From an uncultured Oscillospiraceae bacterium (lineage in GTDB: Bacteria; Bacillota; Clostridia; Oscillospirales; Ruminococcaceae), in NCBI GenBank assembly GCA_934446355.1, contig CAKSEC010000007.1, positions 49,514 through 113,513 of the forward strand: a DNA stretch of 64,000 nt, in the 5' to 3' direction. A model generated the notes under the pieces. That model was not told where the DNA came from. It worked only from the letters and a program-made list of their open reading frames with translations, and ran no database searches. Within the stretch, counting starts at the first letter, position 1, and each line of letters begins with the position of its first letter. The position numbers and the translations under genes were made by a program. Shown in pieces: positions 1-8,731 of this stretch.

Positions 1-202
1 GCGAGATACCCTCAAGCGGTATGACAACGGCTACTAAGGGGAATGTGGGCAGCAGCATGGGCAGCACCACGAACAGAAACGAACTCTGCCCGAAGCACAA
101 TATTGTCACCACGCCCAGCACTGCGCTGCACAGGCTGAATATCGCCTCGGCGATAAGATATGTGCGGTTCATTATCAGGGAATTGTACAGAAGCCCTTTC
201 AT
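1..202 (-). CDS. ABC-2 type exporter permease (N-terminal part, cut by window edge)
   Basis: The first 67 residues of a membrane protein are visible; the rest lies beyond base 1. After a short polar start there is one long hydrophobic segment (about residues 20-40) and a second near residues 44-62, as in ABC-2 exporter permeases. The ATG overlaps the stop of the ATPase gene (ATGA) and has GGAGGG eight bases upstream, so it is translationally coupled. It should form the membrane part of the exporter whose ATPase and GntR regulator lie upstream. The substrate cannot be read from sequence. Confidence 0.75.
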   Translation of the reverse strand, partial: MKGLLYNSLIMNRTYLIAEAIFSLCSAVLGVVTILCFGQSSFLFVVLPMLLPTFPLVAVVIPLEGIS

Positions 203-1050
203 GCCTGCTCACCCTCCTTGACGTAATACACCATAAGCTGGTCGATATCCGGTATGTCCTGTGCGATGTCGGGGTATTTCTCGAACGCAGTAGTCAGCAC
301 CTCATGAGAGAAGCGGCCGCTGCGCTTTCCGATAATATCCGCCGGGTCTATCTGTGAAAGCTGTTCTTCGGTGCATTTCAGGATACGGTGCTGTTCTTTC
401 AGTTCGTTGCGCTCCTTGCAAAATATCAGCTTTCCGCTGTGGATAAAGCCTATGTAGTCGGCAATGTGCTCAAGGTCGCTTGTTATGTGAGTGGAGATGA
501 GGATAGAGTGGGTTTCGTCCTGCATAAATTCAAGCAGCATATCGAGAATTTCGCTGCGCATGATGGGGTCAAGTCCGCCTGTCGGCTCGTCCAGTACGAG
601 AAGCTGCGGGTGGTGGGAGAGTGCGGCTGCAATTGATATCCTCATCTGCATACCTCTGGAGAAGCTTTTCAGCTTTTTGTCTGAGGGAAGCCCGAATTTT
701 TCGAGATAGCCGTAATATACAGAGGAGTCCCACGACTTGAATATACCGCTGAATACCTTGTTCAGCTGCTTTGCGGTGAGGTTTTTCGGGAACGGCATTT
801 CATCGAAAACAACGCCTATTTTCTCCTTAGTGCTGTTGGAAAGCTTCATGGAATCCTCGCCGAGCACTGTGACAGAGCCGCTCTGCGGTTTCAGCAATCC
901 TAGTATCGCCTTGATGGTGGTGGATTTGCCCGCTCCGTTTTCTCCGATAAGTCCCATAACCGTGCCGGCGGGGACGGCAAGGTTGATGTTGTCGAGCGTG
1001 AATTTGGGGAATCTGCAGGTAAGTCCCTTGATCTCAATGCTGTTGTCCAT
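199..1050 (-). CDS. ABC transporter ATP-binding protein, exporter type
   Basis: A 283-residue nucleotide-binding subunit. It has a Walker A motif (GENGAGKST, near residue 36), a signature-like SFSRGMQ motif and Walker B with D-loop (LLVLDEPTGGLD). It powers export through the permease that follows. The start at 1050 is chosen because GGAGGAAACACT precedes it; an upstream in-frame ATG lacks a ribosome site. Gene order GntR-ATPase-permease matches YtrA-controlled exporters, often linked to cell-envelope stress or antimicrobial compounds. That role is inferred from family and context only. Confidence 0.9.
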   Translation of the reverse strand: MDNSIEIKGLTCRFPKFTLDNINLAVPAGTVMGLIGENGAGKSTTIKAILGLLKPQSGSVTVLGEDSMKLSNSTKEKIGVVFDEMPFPKNLTAKQLNKVFSGIFKSWDSSVYYGYLEKFGLPSDKKLKSFSRGMQMRISIAAALSHHPQLLVLDEPTGGLDPIMRSEILDMLLEFMQDETHSILISTHITSDLEHIADYIGFIHSGKLIFCKERNELKEQHRILKCTEEQLSQIDPADIIGKRSGRFSHEVLTTAFEKYPDIAQDIPDIDQLMVYYVKEGEQA

Positions 1051-1132
1051 AGTGTTTCCTCCATACAATATAAGAAAATATGTTCGCTAACTGCCACTTG
1101 AGGGCAATGATCAGTGTGAGTGTTATGCGGGG

Positions 1133-1501
1133 TCATTCCATAAATAGCTTCAATATTTCGGTCAGCTCGTTGAAGTCGATACCGCTGCGCTGTGCGATAT
1201 CTGCGGCTTTCTGCAGGTGGGATTCTATTTCGCGCAGGTTTTGTTCACGCAGCATTTCAGCGTCCTGCGCAGCGACAAAGCTGCCTCTGCCGGTGAAGCT
1301 TTCTATCAGCTTTTCCTGCTCCAAGATCTCATAGGCTCGCTTGGTGGTGATAACGCTCACCCTCAGGTCCTGTGCCAGCGCACGCATTGAGGGCAGCGGG
1401 TCGCCTTCTTTCAATTCGCCGGAGAGTATCTTTGCCTTTATCTGCGAGGCTATCTGGTCGTAGATAGGCATTCCGGCAGAGTTTGTGATGATTATATTCA
1501 T
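1133..1501 (-). CDS. GntR-family regulator, YtrA type
   Basis: A 122-residue protein with an N-terminal GntR winged helix (about residues 10-78, motif PSMRALAQDLRVS) and a short helical tail. The YtrA subfamily has only such a tail and no large ligand-binding domain. The ATG at 1501 has GAGGATAT just upstream; a longer in-frame extension runs through the promoter and is rejected. First gene of the GntR-ATPase-permease operon. A near-perfect 31-bp palindrome over its own -10 box indicates autorepression. The inducer is unknown. Confidence 0.9.
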   Translation of the reverse strand: MNIIITNSAGMPIYDQIASQIKAKILSGELKEGDPLPSMRALAQDLRVSVITTKRAYEILEQEKLIESFTGRGSFVAAQDAEMLREQNLREIESHLQKAADIAQRSGIDFNELTEILKLFME

Positions 1502-1521
1502 ATATCCTCTTTTCTTATGAG

Positions 1522-1575
1522 TATATTGTGTATATCTGATATATACAATATAACACATGAATACACTTTTGTCAA
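1522..1575 (-). promoter_or_regulatory. Promoter and palindromic operator of the GntR exporter operon
   Basis: On the minus strand, TTGACA (1575-1570) and TATATT (1552-1547) are separated by 17 bp. A 31-bp palindrome at 1522-1552 (arms TATATTGT and ACAATATA, centre 1537, one mismatched pair) covers the -10 box and start region. This is the expected place for GntR-type autorepression. Confidence 0.75.
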
Positions 1576-1708
1576 TAGCTTTTTGAATAATTGCTGAATT
1601 TTTTTTGAACAGCGGCACAGAGTATTATAGGAACAGGGACGGCAGCGTAACAATAAGCAGGTCAGCGGCATATAATATCGCAGTTAAGCGGCGAAAGGAG
1701 ATAATATC

Positions 1709-3535
1709 ATGTGCGGAATAGCTGGACAGATAGGATATGAGCAGAATATGCGCAGCATGAGCGGCGTAATGGCTCAGATGAGCGCAGTGCTTGCGCCGAG
1801 AGGACCGGACGCTTCGGGGCTGTACGTTGACGACCACGCATATCTTGTGCACCGCAGGCTGACGGTCATCGATCCGGATAACGGGGCTCAGCCGATGAGC
1901 AGCGGGGGATATACGCTGGTGTACAACGGCGAACTGTACAATACTGCGGAACTTCGGCGGGAACTTGAAAGCCGAGGCGTGGAGTTCATAGGGCATTCGG
2001 ACACCGAGGTAGTACTTAAATCGTATATCGAATATGGCGGGGAGTGCGTCAAGCGGTTCAACGGGATATTCGCATTCGCCGTATGGGACAGCCGTGAGCG
2101 CAGGTTATTCCTCGCAAGGGACAGAATAGGCGTAAAGCCGCTGTTCTACAGTCTTACAAGGGACGGCATAATATTTGCGAGCGAGATTAAGGCGCTGCTG
2201 AAGCACCCGTCCGTAAAGCCTATCATAACGCAGGACGGCGTTTCTGAGATAATGCTGATAGGCCCTGCAAAGCGTACCGGCAGCGGAGTATTCCGGGATA
2301 TCAGCGAGATACCGGCGGCGCACTGCGCAATGCTGACTGAAACGGACTTCCGGCTGGAGCAGTACTGGCGGCTAAAGGCTCAGCAGCATACCGAGAATTT
2401 CTCGGAAACGTCAGCCCATGTGCGTGAACTTATCGTGGACGCAGTGAAGCGGCAGCTTGTGAGCGACGTCCCGCTGTGCTGCTTCCTGTCTGGCGGGCTG
2501 GACAGCAGCGTTATTTCTGCAATTGCTGCTAAGGAATTTGCGAAGCAGGGTAAGAAGCTTTCCACATGGTCGATAGACTACAAATACAATCACCAGAATT
2601 TCAAGGCGAGCAGCTTCCAGCCAGACGAGGACGCTCCGTGGATAGTTCGCATGGCGGAATTCATCGACTCAGAGCACACAAACGTTGAACTTGACACACC
2701 TGCCCTCGCCGACGCCCTCGACGATTCCACACGTGCGAGAGATCTGCCGGGCATGGCTGACGTGGACAGTTCGCTTTATCTGTTCTGCAGGGAGATTCGT
2801 AAGCGGTTTCCGGTTGCTTTATCGGGGGAGTGTGCGGACGAAATATTCGGCGGCTACCCGTGGTATCACCGCAAGGAGGTGCTGTTCTACGACGGATTCC
2901 CGTGGTCAACGGCGGTGCCGGAGCGTGCTGCGCTGATGAAGCGGCAGATATCCGCCTGCGAGGCTGAGGAATACGTCCGCAGAAGCTATGACAGGTGCAT
3001 TGCAAAGACCGACTATCTTGACGGTGAAAACGATACCGCACGCAGAATGCGGGAGATGTTCATGCTGAATATGGATTATTTTATGGCCACGCTGCTTGAC
3101 CGCAAAGATCGTATGTCGATGGCTAACGGGCTTGAAGTGCGTGTGCCTTTCTGCGATTACCGTATCGTGGAATATGCGTATAATATCCCGTGGGAGATGA
3201 AGTCCTACACCGGCAGGGAAAAGGGGCTTGTGCGCCACGCCATGACCGGAATACTGCCTGAGGACGTACTCTGGAGGAAAAAGAGCCCCTATCCCAAGAC
3301 GCATAACCCGAATTATCTGGAACTCCTGAGCGGCAGGCTGCGCAGACTGCTTGATTCAGGCGACTGCCGCCTTACAGAGATAGTCAATGCCGACAAGCTG
3401 AGGGAAATGCTTGACACCAACGGCGCAAGCTTCTCGAAAAACTGGTTCGGGCAGCTTATGACTGTGCCGCAGATATACGCATATATGCTGCAGATAGAAT
3501 GCTGGCTCAGGGAATATGATGTTGAGATACGCTAA
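1709..3535 (+). CDS. asnB: Asparagine synthase, glutamine-hydrolysing
   Basis: A 608-residue AsnB-type enzyme that converts aspartate, glutamine and ATP to asparagine and glutamate in the cytosol. Residue 2 is the class II amidotransferase cysteine (MCGIAG start). RRLTVIDP and YNGELYN follow in the glutaminase domain (about residues 1-200). The synthetase domain carries the PP-loop SGGLDSS near residue 262 and the GECADEIFGGYPW motif. AAAGGAG precedes the ATG. Length and motifs are complete. It is a single-gene unit closed by a hairpin terminator; its promoter was not clearly identified. Confidence 0.95.
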   Translation: MCGIAGQIGYEQNMRSMSGVMAQMSAVLAPRGPDASGLYVDDHAYLVHRRLTVIDPDNGAQPMSSGGYTLVYNGELYNTAELRRELESRGVEFIGHSDTEVVLKSYIEYGGECVKRFNGIFAFAVWDSRERRLFLARDRIGVKPLFYSLTRDGIIFASEIKALLKHPSVKPIITQDGVSEIMLIGPAKRTGSGVFRDISEIPAAHCAMLTETDFRLEQYWRLKAQQHTENFSETSAHVRELIVDAVKRQLVSDVPLCCFLSGGLDSSVISAIAAKEFAKQGKKLSTWSIDYKYNHQNFKASSFQPDEDAPWIVRMAEFIDSEHTNVELDTPALADALDDSTRARDLPGMADVDSSLYLFCREIRKRFPVALSGECADEIFGGYPWYHRKEVLFYDGFPWSTAVPERAALMKRQISACEAEEYVRRSYDRCIAKTDYLDGENDTARRMREMFMLNMDYFMATLLDRKDRMSMANGLEVRVPFCDYRIVEYAYNIPWEMKSYTGREKGLVRHAMTGILPEDVLWRKKSPYPKTHNPNYLELLSGRLRRLLDSGDCRLTEIVNADKLREMLDTNGASFSKNWFGQLMTVPQIYAYMLQIECWLREYDVEIR

Positions 3536-3552
3536 CGGATAATATATAAAAT

Positions 3553-3592
3553 CCCACCCGCAGACCGATATGGAATGCGGGTGGGTTTGCTT
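3553..3592. terminator. Terminator between asnB and the amino-acid ABC operon
   Basis: A 10-bp perfect stem, CCCACCCGCA (3553-3562) with TGCGGGTGGG (3576-3585), followed by TTTGCTTT on the plus strand and ATTTTATAT on the minus strand. It lies between convergent genes and probably serves both. Confidence 0.8.
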
Positions 3593-3608
3593 TATTTCAG
3601 CGTACTTA

Positions 3609-4499
3609 TTACATTACGCCGCCCTCGACAACAAGGCTGTCCTTGTCGACATTGTCGCCGTATACTGCGGCAAGAGTTGCGTCGTAGTCTGCGTGGAAGA
3701 ACTGCTCGTCAGCGAGAGAGGTTATCTCGTCGTTGAGCCAGTTCAGCAGGCTTTCGTTACCCTTGGTGACTGCGGGAGCGATAGCGTCAAGGCTTCCGAG
3801 CGATTCAACGCCGACGGTGAAGCCGGGGTTGCTCATAGCCCACGCGAGTACCTCGGTGTTATCGGTCGAGAATGCGTCGCCTCTGCCGTCCTGCAGTGCG
3901 GAATATGCTTCGTTGTATTCGTCATACTTCTGAAGCTTTACATCGGGGTAATTCTCGGTGAAGAATGATTCAGCGGTCGTGCCCTTTACGACGATGAGCG
4001 TCTTTCCGTTAAGCTGCTCAGGCTCGGTGATAACTGCGCTGTCGGGAGATACCACGCCCAGTGCCACTTTCATGTAGGGCAGTGCGAAATCTACCTTTTC
4101 CTTGCGCTCGTCGGTCACTGTGAAGTTTGCAAGAATGATGTCCACCTTGGCGGTTTCAAGGAACTCAACACGGCTGGCTGCTTCAACAGGCACAAGGTCG
4201 AGAGTTACGCCGAGGTCCTTGGCTATCCTTTCGGCGAAATATACGTCGTAGCCCTGATATTTGCCGTCGTTGTCAACATAGCCAAAGGGGTTCTTATCAG
4301 AGAAAACGCCGATGGTGATGCTTCCGCTTTCCTTTATCTGGTCAACGGTGCGGTAGGAAGCCGCAGATGCGTTATTTGAGCTGTCCGAGCTGCTTGCGTC
4401 TGCCTGAGAGGTATTTCCGCTGCAGGCTGCCAGTGACAGCGACATAGCCGCTGCAGTAAACAGTGCGGTAAGTTTTGCTATCCTTTTTAATGCGTTCAT
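3609..4499 (-). CDS. Polar amino-acid ABC transporter, substrate-binding lipoprotein
   Basis: A 296-residue extracytoplasmic binding protein. A signal peptide ends in the lipobox LAAC (cysteine near residue 26), then a serine/alanine-rich linker and a type 3 solute-binding fold (motifs GVFSDKNPFGYVD and VDFALPYM), as in glutamine, histidine or arginine importers. The start at 4499 has GGAGG upstream. It is the last gene of a permease-permease-ATPase-binding-protein operon, nine bases or more after the ATPase. Exact amino-acid specificity is not readable. Confidence 0.92.
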   Translation of the reverse strand: MNALKRIAKLTALFTAAAMSLSLAACSGNTSQADASSSDSSNNASAASYRTVDQIKESGSITIGVFSDKNPFGYVDNDGKYQGYDVYFAERIAKDLGVTLDLVPVEAASRVEFLETAKVDIILANFTVTDERKEKVDFALPYMKVALGVVSPDSAVITEPEQLNGKTLIVVKGTTAESFFTENYPDVKLQKYDEYNEAYSALQDGRGDAFSTDNTEVLAWAMSNPGFTVGVESLGSLDAIAPAVTKGNESLLNWLNDEITSLADEQFFHADYDATLAAVYGDNVDKDSLVVEGGVM

Positions 4500-4523
4500 A
4501 GTCAGTTCCTCCAAATTGTTCTT

Positions 4524-5297
4524 TTAGTTATTTATATCGTCAGCCTGCTCCGTCTTTGCGGAGTAGGTGAACGTCTTTAGGAAACGCTTTGCACGGTCGG
4601 TGCGGGGGTTATCGAAGAACTCGTCCGGCGTGTTCTCCTCAACGATATTTCCGCCGTCAAGGAATACTATCCGGTCTGCAACGGCACGTGCAAATGTCAT
4701 TTCATGGGTCACTATTATCATGGTGCCGCCTGCCTTGGCGAGGTCGAGGACCACGTTCAGCACCTCGTGCACCATTTCAGGGTCGAGGGCTGCGGTTATC
4801 TCGTCAAGGAGCATAATATCGGGGTTCATGATAAGGCTTCGTACTATTGCGGCTCGCTGCTTCTGACCGCCGGAAAGTTCGGCAGGGTAGGCGTCCGCCT
4901 TGTCGGCAAGACCTACTCGTTCAAGCAGGGACATTGCCTGCTTTTCTGCTTCCTCACGGGAACGCTTCTGCACTTTCAGCGGGGCGAGCAGAATATTCTT
5001 CATGACCGTCATATGCGGGAACAGGTCGTAACTCTGAAAGACCATGCCTATTTTCTGGCGTACCTTGCTCAGGCTCGGCTTTCCGTGCTCCACCGGTTCG
5101 CCGTTCAGGGTGACTGAACCGCCCTGTATCGGTTCAAGACCGTTGATACATCGCAGCAGGGTGCTTTTTCCGCAGCCTGACGGTCCGATGAGCACGACGA
5201 CCTCGCCTTTGGATACGTTCAGGGATATGCCGTCTATGACCGTTTTATCGCCGAAGCGTTTTGTGAGGTCATTTATTTCGATGATATGCTCAGCCAT
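4524..5297 (-). CDS. Polar amino-acid ABC transporter, ATP-binding protein (GlnQ type)
   Basis: A 257-residue importer ATPase with Walker A GPSGCGKST (near residue 38), Q-loop in MVFQSYDLFPH, signature LSGGQKQR, and Walker B with DEITAALDP where many homologues have DEPTSALDP. It energises uptake through the two membrane subunits upstream. Its start overlaps the preceding permease by 8 bp, so the two are coupled. Similarity is to GlnQ/HisP/ArtP ATPases as a group. Confidence 0.93.
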   Translation of the reverse strand: MAEHIIEINDLTKRFGDKTVIDGISLNVSKGEVVVLIGPSGCGKSTLLRCINGLEPIQGGSVTLNGEPVEHGKPSLSKVRQKIGMVFQSYDLFPHMTVMKNILLAPLKVQKRSREEAEKQAMSLLERVGLADKADAYPAELSGGQKQRAAIVRSLIMNPDIMLLDEITAALDPEMVHEVLNVVLDLAKAGGTMIIVTHEMTFARAVADRIVFLDGGNIVEENTPDEFFDNPRTDRAKRFLKTFTYSAKTEQADDINN

Positions 5298-5970
5298 GGT
5301 CTTTCACCCCTTTTCTGGTAAGCTTTCGTGACAGAAGCGACAGCGGAAAGCAGATGATGAAATACATAAGGAATATTGCGGCGTACACCCACAATGCTGC
5401 GTTTGGATACTCAAAGCGGTTTGCGTCGATTATCTGCTTGCCGACCTTGAGTACTTCGGTGACGCCGATAAGCGAAACGAGTGCGGTGGTCTTTATCATT
5501 CGGGTGGACAGATTGATTATATCGGGAATAAGCCCACGCACAGCCTGTGGGAATATCACGTAAACGTAAAGCTGCAAACGGTTCAGTCCCAGTGATTCGC
5601 CTGATTCAAACTGATGAACGGGCACTGCTGAGAATGCCGCACGAACAAGGTCGCCGACCTCGGACGCTCCCCATATCGTCAGCATTATCACTGCCGAGGT
5701 CTCGCCGTCGAGGTCTGCGCCGGTGAGCTTTGTGACGCCGAAGAATATAATGAACAGCCACACAAGTTGGGGCATTATCCTGACTATCTCGATATAAACA
5801 CGGCAGATTATCTTTACGGCGGGATTCTTGACCAGCATGAATGCGCCGACAAATGCGCCGATAACGAGCGACAATGCAATTGACATCAGTGAAAGCCGGA
5901 GAGTTACCCACAGTCCGCCCCAAAGACGCAGCATATTGTTGCCCATGAACAGAACCTCAATTCCCTGCAC
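5290..5970 (-). CDS. Amino-acid ABC transporter permease (HisM/GlnP family), second subunit
   Basis: A 226-residue inner-membrane subunit with several hydrophobic helices and an EAA-type loop (ESGESLGLNRLQLYVYVIFP) that contacts the ATPase. It starts at GTG with AGGAGG seven bases upstream, overlapping the end of the first permease by 14 bp. With the other permease it forms the heterodimeric channel of the importer. Confidence 0.92.
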   Translation of the reverse strand: MQGIEVLFMGNNMLRLWGGLWVTLRLSLMSIALSLVIGAFVGAFMLVKNPAVKIICRVYIEIVRIMPQLVWLFIIFFGVTKLTGADLDGETSAVIMLTIWGASEVGDLVRAAFSAVPVHQFESGESLGLNRLQLYVYVIFPQAVRGLIPDIINLSTRMIKTTALVSLIGVTEVLKVGKQIIDANRFEYPNAALWVYAAIFLMYFIICFPLSLLSRKLTRKGVKDHG

Positions 5971-6610
5971 GGCGAAGCCTCCTCTCCAGAATGCTGAACA
6001 GAATGGATATCGGAAGTATCACGACAAGGTAAGCTGCGACAAGCATCGTCAGGGCTTCGTTGGTGTTGTAATACATTCCGATAAGGTCTTTTGCAACGTA
6101 CATCAGGTCTGCGAGCGAAACTGCGCTGAATACGCTGGTTTCTTTCAGCAGGAATATCACGTTTGCCGAGAAAGCCGGCACGGATATTGCCGCAGCCTGA
6201 GGAATCACGATATATCTCATTATCTGAAAGCGGCTGAGCCCCAGACTTTCTGCGCTTTCAAGCTGCACGGTGCTTACTGATTTCAACCCGCTCAGAAAGC
6301 TTTCAGCCATGTAGCTGCCGCCAAGAAACGCCAGCCCGACTATTCCGCAGACCTCGCTTGACAGAAGCACGCCTGCCTTGGGAAGTCCGAAATACAGGAA
6401 GAAAAGCTGAACTATCAGCGGGGTATTTCTGGACAGCTCTATATAAACTGACACGATCTGGCGTGCCACGGGTATGCGGTAGTATTTCACCAGTGCACAG
6501 ACAAGACCTGTGACTATCGCAAGTGCTATTCCGGCAGCACCGATGGTGACCGTCAGCAGCGCAGCCTGTGCATACATTGGTGTGAATTTTTCGATGAAAG
6601 ACCAGTCCAC
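5957..6610 (-). CDS. Amino-acid ABC transporter permease (HisM/GlnP family), first subunit
   Basis: About 217 residues, first gene of the importer operon. The EAA loop reads ESAESLGLSRFQIMRYIVIP. Two in-frame GTG codons are possible; GTG at 6610 is preferred because GGAG lies eight bases upstream, while the one at 6619 overlaps that GGAG. A strong promoter lies just upstream. Hydrophobic helices run through the whole protein. Confidence 0.9.
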   Translation of the reverse strand: MDWSFIEKFTPMYAQAALLTVTIGAAGIALAIVTGLVCALVKYYRIPVARQIVSVYIELSRNTPLIVQLFFLYFGLPKAGVLLSSEVCGIVGLAFLGGSYMAESFLSGLKSVSTVQLESAESLGLSRFQIMRYIVIPQAAAISVPAFSANVIFLLKETSVFSAVSLADLMYVAKDLIGMYYNTNEALTMLVAAYLVVILPISILFSILERRLRRAGN

Positions 6611-6672
6611 AAAAATCACTCCATATTTCTTTTTGTTGGTACGCTGTCTGAACTGTTTTCCTGATAGTTCGT

Positions 6673-6725
6673 ATTATATCACACAAAACATATTTAGTCA
6701 ATAGGTTTACTGTAATTTGCTGTAC
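6673..6725 (-). promoter_or_regulatory. Promoter of the amino-acid ABC operon with upstream CAG-AAATT-CAG site
   Basis: Minus strand: TTGACT (6701-6696), 17-bp spacer, perfect TATAAT (6678-6673). Directly upstream, at 6725-6709, is GTACAGCAAATTACAGT. This resembles the 17-bp motif at 6875-6891 and at 55829-55813, so it may be a regulator site. Confidence 0.75.
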
Positions 6726-6874
6726 AAAAACTTTGAACAATATATGCCTGTTTTCGTCAAAAAAACGGAACTATAGTTGCAGCGCAGTCAGAGCGGTATG
6801 CCGCAGGGCAGCGTATCTCCCTTTATTATATGCGCTGGGGCTGCGTTTGGTCAGAAAATACGGCGGGCGGCAGG

Positions 6875-6914
6875 TTTGCAGTAAATTGCAGTATCGGCGG
6901 GATTAATATATGAT
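6875..6914 (+). promoter_or_regulatory. Promoter of the capsid cassette with tandem TTGCAG boxes
   Basis: TTGCAGTAAATTGCAGT at 6875-6891 contains two TTGCAG hexamers ten bases apart. The second (6886-6891) is followed by a 17-bp spacer and TATGAT (6909-6914). The predicted transcript start is a few bases before the first ribosome site of the cassette. The rest of 6726-6870 holds no gene that I can support. Confidence 0.55.
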
Positions 6915-6931
6915 TGCGGGAGGAAAGGAAG

Positions 6932-6988
6932 ATGTTCCAAGAACCTCCGGCTAATAACAGGAAAAGGAGGAAACAGTATTGGGCTTAA
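6932..6988 (+). CDS. Possible 18-residue leader peptide of the capsid cassette
   Basis: An ATG preceded by GGAGGAAAGGAAG opens an 18-codon frame (MFQEPPANNRKRRKQYWA) that runs over the TTG start of the portal gene and stops 10 bases inside it. Its strong ribosome site and overlap suggest translational coupling to the portal. The peptide is basic and not recognised. It could be chance. Confidence 0.35.
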   Translation: MFQEPPANNRKRRKQYWA

Positions 6989-8343
6989 AGGAATTGCTGT
7001 TCAGAAGCGGCAGAAGTCCGGCTGTGGCGCTGTCTGGGTATTTTACCGACATTCAGCGGTGGGACGATATCTACAATGGCGGCGGCGACTGGCGGTACAC
7101 CAGAAAGGGCGGCATTCAGGGCGGCACAAGGCGGCTGGCTTCACTTGGGGCTGCGAGAGCGCTGTGCGGGGAACTTACACGGCTGTGCTTCACGGAGGGC
7201 ACTGCAATGTGCTTTTCAGACGGCGACACTGAGAACTTCGTGAACGGAGTGCTCAGGAAAAGCAGGTTTGCGGAGAGATTTCCGGAGTTCCTTGAAAAGG
7301 TGTTCGCACTGGGCGGCGGGGTCATCAAAGTGTATTACGAAAACGGCGTCAAGGTGGATCTCATTGCTGCAGACAGCTTTATCCCGACCGCATGGACGAC
7401 ACGTGAGATAACCGGAGGGGCGTTCGCTTCGAGGATAACCTCGGGCGGGAAAAGCTACCTGCTGGCGGAAACTCAGCAGCTTGACGGGGATTCGCTGGTT
7501 ATCGAGAACAGGCTCTACCGTGAGGACGGAGCGGCGGCTGACCTTTCGGCAGTACTGCCGGGACTTTCCGCTAAGAGCAGGATTGAGGGTATCACCTCGC
7601 CGATGTTCGTGTATCTCAGGACGGGCGGCGCACGTCGGGCGGAACTGCCGGGAGATTGTCCGCTGCTCGGCAGGTCGGTTTTTGCGGGAAGCGAGGATAC
7701 GCTCAAAGGTATCGACACGGTGTTCGACAGCCTTTCGAGAGAGTTCGTGCTTGGCAGGAAACGTATAATCGTTCCTGCGTATGCGGTGCGTGGCGAATGG
7801 GACAGCGACGGGAACAAGAAGCATTACTTCGACGTGAACGACGAGGTATTTCAGGCAATGTCCACATCTGACGCAGAGGAACTTAAAATAACCGACAACA
7901 CCGGAGTGCTTCGTGTGGACGAGCACGTAAAGGCTCTTGGCGAACTGCTGGAACTGCTGTGTATGCAGGCGGGTCTTTCAGAGGGCGCACTGACGTTCAA
8001 GGACGGCACGATACGCACGGCGGCAGAGGTAGTCAGCAGGAACAGCCGCACCTATCGCACGCAGGCGTTCTGCCGCAGGAAGATAGCCGAGGCTCTGGAG
8101 AGAATGGCGGCTAACATATGCTGTCTTGGCAAGATGGCGGGAGAACTTCCCGACAATGCGGACGAAAGCGCTTCTGCAGTATTTGCGGACGGAGCGGCGG
8201 AGGACGACGGAACAAGGACCGACAGGGCGATAAAGCTTTATTCTGCGGGGCTTATTTCACGGTCGAGGGCACTGTCGCAGATCTACGGAATATCGCTTGA
8301 TGAAGCGAGGGCAATGGAAAGGACGGATAACGATGGACAATGA
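6979..8343 (+). CDS. Phage-type portal protein (capsid cassette)
   Basis: A 454-residue protein with the features of siphophage portal proteins related to SPP1 gp6: an N-terminal region rich in tryptophan and glycine, a conserved core (VIKVYYENGVKVDLIAADSF) and a long C-terminal helical part. Portals form the ring at the capsid vertex for DNA passage and tail joining. It starts at TTG with AAGGAGG eight bases upstream. It is the first long gene of the cassette. No terminase gene lies upstream, which is very unusual for a portal. GC content resembles the host genes. Confidence 0.8.
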   Translation: MGLKELLFRSGRSPAVALSGYFTDIQRWDDIYNGGGDWRYTRKGGIQGGTRRLASLGAARALCGELTRLCFTEGTAMCFSDGDTENFVNGVLRKSRFAERFPEFLEKVFALGGGVIKVYYENGVKVDLIAADSFIPTAWTTREITGGAFASRITSGGKSYLLAETQQLDGDSLVIENRLYREDGAAADLSAVLPGLSAKSRIEGITSPMFVYLRTGGARRAELPGDCPLLGRSVFAGSEDTLKGIDTVFDSLSREFVLGRKRIIVPAYAVRGEWDSDGNKKHYFDVNDEVFQAMSTSDAEELKITDNTGVLRVDEHVKALGELLELLCMQAGLSEGALTFKDGTIRTAAEVVSRNSRTYRTQAFCRRKIAEALERMAANICCLGKMAGELPDNADESASAVFADGAAEDDGTRTDRAIKLYSAGLISRSRALSQIYGISLDEARAMERTDNDGQ

Positions 8344-8695
8344 GATCATTGAGCAGGCAGAGCAGGTAATTGAGCAGCCTGCAGAGGAATCGGCGGTAGC
8401 TGAGCAGTCGGGCGGTGCGGAGATAGCTGCGCTTCGTCAGGAGGTAGCGGAGCTGAGATTAAGGCTTGCGCTGATGACGGGCGGGGCTGCTCCAGAGAAG
8501 CTTGACGAGGCGGTAAAGCTTGCGGGAGGCATTATGGGAGCGGAAAGCGGCTGCCCCGAAAATGCGGCGAACGAGGTGTTGAACGAATATCCGCACCTGA
8601 AGCTTACCAAGCGCAGCATACCACAGTTTTCTGCGGAGAGCAGGGGCAGCGCAGACGGCTTTGCGGCAATACGCAGTATATTCGCCAAGAGGTAA
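8333..8695 (+). CDS. Scaffold-like coiled-coil protein (capsid cassette)
   Basis: A 120-residue acidic protein. Residues 1-30 are rich in glutamate and glutamine, a heptad stretch (AALRQEVAELRLRLALM) predicts a coiled coil, and the C-terminus is basic (FAAIRSIFAKR). An acidic helical body with a basic tail between portal and capsid genes fits an internal scaffold that guides shell assembly. The start at 8333 follows AAGGACGG and overlaps the portal end by 11 bp. The identification rests on position and composition. Confidence 0.6.
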   Translation: MDNEIIEQAEQVIEQPAEESAVAEQSGGAEIAALRQEVAELRLRLALMTGGAAPEKLDEAVKLAGGIMGAESGCPENAANEVLNEYPHLKLTKRSIPQFSAESRGSADGFAAIRSIFAKR

Positions 8696-8701
8696 CGGCG
8701 G

Positions 8702-8731
8702 GTGAATGCTGAGTTGATCGGCGGCATTCAC
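8702..8731 (+). other. Hairpin upstream of the capsid gene
   Basis: GTGAATGC (8702-8709) pairs with GCATTCAC (8724-8731) across a 14-base loop. It lacks a T-run, so it may protect or process mRNA rather than end transcription. It opens an unusual 214-base gap in an otherwise tightly packed operon. Confidence 0.5.

Noticed and set aside
1577..1708. Promoter for asnB
   Set aside because: Only weak boxes with poor spacing were found (TTGAAC with TATAGG 15 bp on), so no site is claimed.
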